Source: Burkholderiaceae bacterium
GTDB taxonomy: Bacteria; Pseudomonadota; Gammaproteobacteria; Burkholderiales; Burkholderiaceae
DNA length: 9,220 bases
NCBI GenBank assembly: GCA_022701965.1
Contig: JAKONL010000085.1
Span: 1 to 9,220, forward strand
Reading direction: 5' to 3'
Of the stretch, positions 6,936-9,220 are shown in pieces. The first letter of the stretch is position 1. Each line of letters starts with the position of its first letter. Made by a program: the position numbers and the translations under genes. The notes under the pieces were generated by a model, which saw nothing but the letters and a program-made list of their open reading frames with translations, did no database searches and was not told the DNA's origin.

Positions 6936-7979
6936 ATGCCGCGTCCGCCCCTCTCCAGCGCCGGACGCGCCACCATCGCCGACGTGGCGCTGGAGGCCGG
7001 CGTGTCGAAGGCGACGGTCTCCCGCTTCCTGAACCATCGCGAGCGGCTGCTCAGTCCGGTGATCGCGGCACGGGTGGAGACGGCGATCGCCACGCTCGGC
7101 TTCTCGCCCAACCCGATGGCGCAGGCCCTGAGCCGCGGCCGCTCGAAGCTCATCGGCCTGATCGTGGCCGACATCACCAACCCGTACTCGGTGGCGGTGC
7201 TGCGCGGCGCCGAGAAGGCCTGCCAGGACGCGGGCTACCTGGTGATGCTGTTCAACCTCGGCAACGAGTACGGCCGCGAGCGCGAGGCCATCCATGCGCT
7301 GGCGAGCTACCAGGTCGACGGCTTCATCCTCAACACGCTCGGGCGCGGCACCGGCGCGGTCGATGCCATCACCGCGCACGGCAAGCCGGCCGTGCTGGTC
7401 GACCGGCGCCACGACGGCATGGAAGCGGACTTCGTCTCGCTCGACAACGACGGCGCCGTGGACCTGGCGTGCACGCACCTCGTCGAGCGCGGCTGGCGCG
7501 AACTGCTCTACGTCAGCGAGCCCGTGCAGGCGGTGAGCACGCGGCGCGAGCGCACCGGGGCGTTTTCCCGCTCCGTCGCCGCGCATGCCGCGGACGGTGC
7601 AGCCGGCTTGGTCTTCGAGAGCGAGGAGGGTGCGAACGACGCGCTCGACGAGGCCTTGCGCGCGCTCCTGGCGCGCTCCACGCCGACGCGCCGCCCGGCG
7701 CTCTTCGCCGGCAATGCGGTGGTCACGCTGCGCATCGCGGCGGCCATGACGCGCCTGGGCTGGCAGTTCGGGCGCGAGGTGGGATTCGTGGGATTCGACG
7801 ATCCCGAGTGGGCGCCGCTGGTCGGGCCGGGCCTGACCGCGATCGGGCAGCCGACCGACGCCATCGGGCGCGGCGCGGCGCGGTGCCTGATCGAGCGCCT
7901 GCAGGGGCTGGAAGGTCCGGCGCGGCAGCTGATGCTGCCGGGGCACCTGGTGGTTCGGGGGTCCTCGCAGCCCGCGTGA
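6936..7979 (+). CDS. ptxS: LacI-family transcriptional regulator, PtxS-like
   Basis: This 347-residue repressor begins with a LacI helix-turn-helix, TIADVALEAGVSKATVSRFL (13-32), then a hinge with NPMAQALSRG (59-68). A periplasmic-binding-protein-like effector domain follows, starting at SKLIGLIVADITNPYSVAVLRG. ITNPYS, VDGFILNTLG, VLVDRR and FDDPEWAPLVGPGLTAIGQP are typical, and the wording is close to Pseudomonas PtxS as I remember it. The expected effector is 2-ketogluconate and the expected DNA target is the palindrome at 1039-1052. Two in-frame starts exist. I chose ATG 6936 because GGGAG (6926-6930) precedes it by five bases, whereas ATG 6924 has no such site. The gene begins 19 bases after kguD on the same strand, so it is probably the last gene of the operon it controls. 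Confidence 0.85.
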   Translation: MPRPPLSSAGRATIADVALEAGVSKATVSRFLNHRERLLSPVIAARVETAIATLGFSPNPMAQALSRGRSKLIGLIVADITNPYSVAVLRGAEKACQDAGYLVMLFNLGNEYGREREAIHALASYQVDGFILNTLGRGTGAVDAITAHGKPAVLVDRRHDGMEADFVSLDNDGAVDLACTHLVERGWRELLYVSEPVQAVSTRRERTGAFSRSVAAHAADGAAGLVFESEEGANDALDEALRALLARSTPTRRPALFAGNAVVTLRIAAAMTRLGWQFGREVGFVGFDDPEWAPLVGPGLTAIGQPTDAIGRGAARCLIERLQGLEGPARQLMLPGHLVVRGSSQPA

Positions 7980-7983
7980 AAGG

Positions 7984-8442
7984 TCAGCCGACTTCGGCGA
8001 TCAGCTCGATCTCGACGCAGCAGCCCATCGGGATCTGCGCCACGCCGAAGGCACTGCGTGCATGCGCGCCCTTCTCGGGGCCGAAGACCTCGGCGATCAG
8101 CTCGCTCGCGCCGTTGGTCACCAGGTGCTGTTCGTTGAAGTCGCCGGTCGAATTGACCAGGCTCATCAGCTTCACGATGCGCGTGACCTTGTTGAGGTCG
8201 CCGACGGCCGCGTGCAGCGTGCCCAGCAGGTCGACAGCCACCGCGCGCGCCGCCGACTTGCCCTCGGCGGTCTCGACGTTCTCGCCGAGCTTGCCGACCC
8301 ACGGCTTGCCGTCCTTCTTCGCGATGTGGCCGGACAGGAAGACCAGCTTGCCGGTCTGCACGAAGGGCACGTAGGCGGCGGCGGGGACGGAGACGGGCGG
8401 CAGCGAGATGCCGAGTTCGGCGAGCTTGTCGTAGACGTTCAT
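7984..8442 (-). CDS. RidA (YjgF/YER057c/UK114) family protein
   Basis: This 152-residue protein is a member of the RidA superfamily, the trimeric enzymes whose founding member hydrolyses reactive 2-aminoacrylate-type enamines and imines. LVFLSGHIAKKDG (33-45) and the C-terminal block HARSAFGVAQIPMGCCVEIELIAEV (127-151) are diagnostic. Arg129, which holds the substrate carboxylate in RidA, and Glu144 of the terminal VEIE motif are both kept, so enzymatic activity is plausible. It is longer than the usual 125-130 residues, with an N-terminal extension (MNVYDKLAELGISLPPVSVPAAAYVPF) seen in a separate RidA-like subgroup whose substrate is unknown. On the minus strand AAGGAA lies eight bases before the ATG. 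The gene converges on ptxS and ends four bases from it. A link with sugar-acid use is not evident. Confidence 0.88.
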   Translation of the reverse strand: MNVYDKLAELGISLPPVSVPAAAYVPFVQTGKLVFLSGHIAKKDGKPWVGKLGENVETAEGKSAARAVAVDLLGTLHAAVGDLNKVTRIVKLMSLVNSTGDFNEQHLVTNGASELIAEVFGPEKGAHARSAFGVAQIPMGCCVEIELIAEVG

Positions 8443-8539
8443 GGATCGGGTTCCTTGCGGGATGGGAAAAGAAGGCGAGGGAGGATAGGAGGCTGCCTTC
8501 CGGCGCCGGCTTCGGAATTTTCCTGGATGTCGATCGACT
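8443..8539. other. Intergenic region between transglutaminase-like and ridA-like genes
   Basis: These 97 bases separate two minus-strand genes. The end next to the RidA-like gene contains its ribosome-binding site (AAGGAA on the minus strand). A GC-rich palindrome, CCGGCGCCGG, lies at about 8499-8508, but no T-run follows it on either strand, so I do not call a terminator. I could not identify a convincing promoter. Confidence 0.4.
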
Positions 8540-9220
8540 CTAGGTGCGCGCGACCGGCATCGGCGAGGGTGCCCGGTCCAGTTCCGCCAGCGGCCGCACC
8601 GTGACGCCCACGTCCAGCGTGTGGCGCGCGCCGCCGTGCAGCACGCCGCGCATGGGCGAGACGTCGGAGTAGTCGCGGCCGATGGCCAAGGTCACGTAGT
8701 CCTCGCCGGGCTGGCGGCCGTTGGTGGGATCGAAGTCGGACCAGTCGCCCGGGCCGTCCTCGCCCGGCAGGTAGACCGACACCCAGGCGTGCGAGGCGTC
8801 GGCACCGATCAGGCGCGCCTTGCCCGGCGGAGGCTGCGTGAGCAGGTAGCCGCTCACGTAGCGCGCCGGCAGGCCGAGCGCGCGGAAGCAGCCGATCATG
8901 ATGTGGGCGAAATCCTGGCACACCCCCTTGCGCTGGGCCAGCGCCTCCACCGCCGGGGTGTTGATCTCGGTGCTGTGCGCGTCGTAGGTGAAGTCGCGGT
9001 AGATGCGGTGCGTGAGGTCCATCGCGGCGTCGAAGGTGGCGGCGCCGGCCGGGAAACTGGGACGCGCATAGGTCGCGAAATCGTCGTGGCGCGGCACGTA
9101 GGGCGACGCGAAGACGAAGTCCGAGGCCGCGTCGAAACGCGCGCCCTTCGCATAGCGGAAGCGCTCGCGCACGGTCTCCCAGGGCAGCGTGCGGGCGATG
9201 CTCTTGGCGAGCATCGGCTC
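8540..9220 (-). CDS. Transglutaminase-like cysteine protease family protein, N-terminus cut by window edge
   Basis: The reading frame runs off the right edge of the window (two further codons, Glu-Pro, precede the first Met in view at 9214), so the true start is not visible. The 224 residues from that Met hold the transglutaminase-like core. Cys99 is in RKGVCQDFAH, His142 in ASHAWVSVY and Asp162 in SDFDPTNG, a complete papain-like triad. Proteins of this type (COG1305-like) usually begin with a beta-rich bacterial transglutaminase N-domain, of which only the end could be present here (LPWETVRERFRYAKG and ASPYVPRHDDFATYA). Natural substrates of most members are unknown. Many are encoded in clusters with circularly permuted ATP-grasp and alpha-E domain proteins, and the upstream neighbours beyond this window could show that. 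It lies 97 bases upstream of the RidA-like gene on the same strand. Confidence 0.85.
   Translation of the reverse strand, partial: EPMLAKSIARTLPWETVRERFRYAKGARFDAASDFVFASPYVPRHDDFATYARPSFPAGAATFDAAMDLTHRIYRDFTYDAHSTEINTPAVEALAQRKGVCQDFAHIMIGCFRALGLPARYVSGYLLTQPPPGKARLIGADASHAWVSVYLPGEDGPGDWSDFDPTNGRQPGEDYVTLAIGRDYSDVSPMRGVLHGGARHTLDVGVTVRPLAELDRAPSPMPVART

Noticed and set aside
8499..8508. Palindrome CCGGCGCCGG as an operator or terminator
   Set aside because: Short GC palindromes are frequent by chance at this base composition, no T-run follows, and no regulator is linked to it.

Overview
The window comes from a high-GC betaproteobacterium, most likely a member of the Comamonadaceae close to Variovorax. 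This rests on the very GC-rich codon use, the protein families, and an intergenic element (about 3345-3430) that resembles a dispersed repeat I remember from that family. I ran no search, so the taxonomic call is an inference.

Left end (1-980, + strand): the 3' end of a topoisomerase IV subunit A gene (parC). It overlaps by one base a 64-residue, very basic, single-span membrane protein. A 104-residue acidic protein that I do not recognise follows.

Centre (about 1024-7979, + strand): one continuous unit that reads as a 2-ketogluconate uptake and catabolism operon. It opens with a putative promoter overlapped by a perfect 14-bp palindrome, TGAAACCGGTTTCA, which is the recognition sequence described for the LacI-family repressor PtxS in Pseudomonas. 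Next come two permeases, a periplasmic binding protein and an ATPase of a polar-amino-acid-type ABC importer, then KguE (sugar epimerase/isomerase-like), KguK (PfkB-type 2-ketogluconate kinase), KguD (NADPH-type 2-keto-6-phosphogluconate reductase) and finally PtxS itself. In Pseudomonas the kgu genes carry an MFS transporter, KguT. Here no MFS gene is present and an ABC importer occupies the transport role. The binding protein keeps the carboxylate-binding residues of the HisJ/LAO family but has lost the aspartate that clamps the amino group of amino acids, which suits a keto-acid ligand. The proposed flow is: periplasmic 2-ketogluconate, ABC import, phosphorylation by KguK, reduction by KguD to 6-phosphogluconate, then central metabolism. 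PtxS senses the substrate and represses the whole unit, including its own gene.

Within the operon, the binding protein and the ATPase are separated by a 120-base gap holding a strongly folded repeat-like element. The ATPase gene is almost fused to the catabolic genes (1-base gap, then two 4-base overlaps).

Right end (7984-9220, - strand): a RidA-family protein gene, convergent with ptxS and only four bases from it. Upstream of it on the same strand is a transglutaminase-like cysteine protease gene that runs off the window. No rRNA, tRNA, CRISPR array, insertion sequence or integrase was seen.
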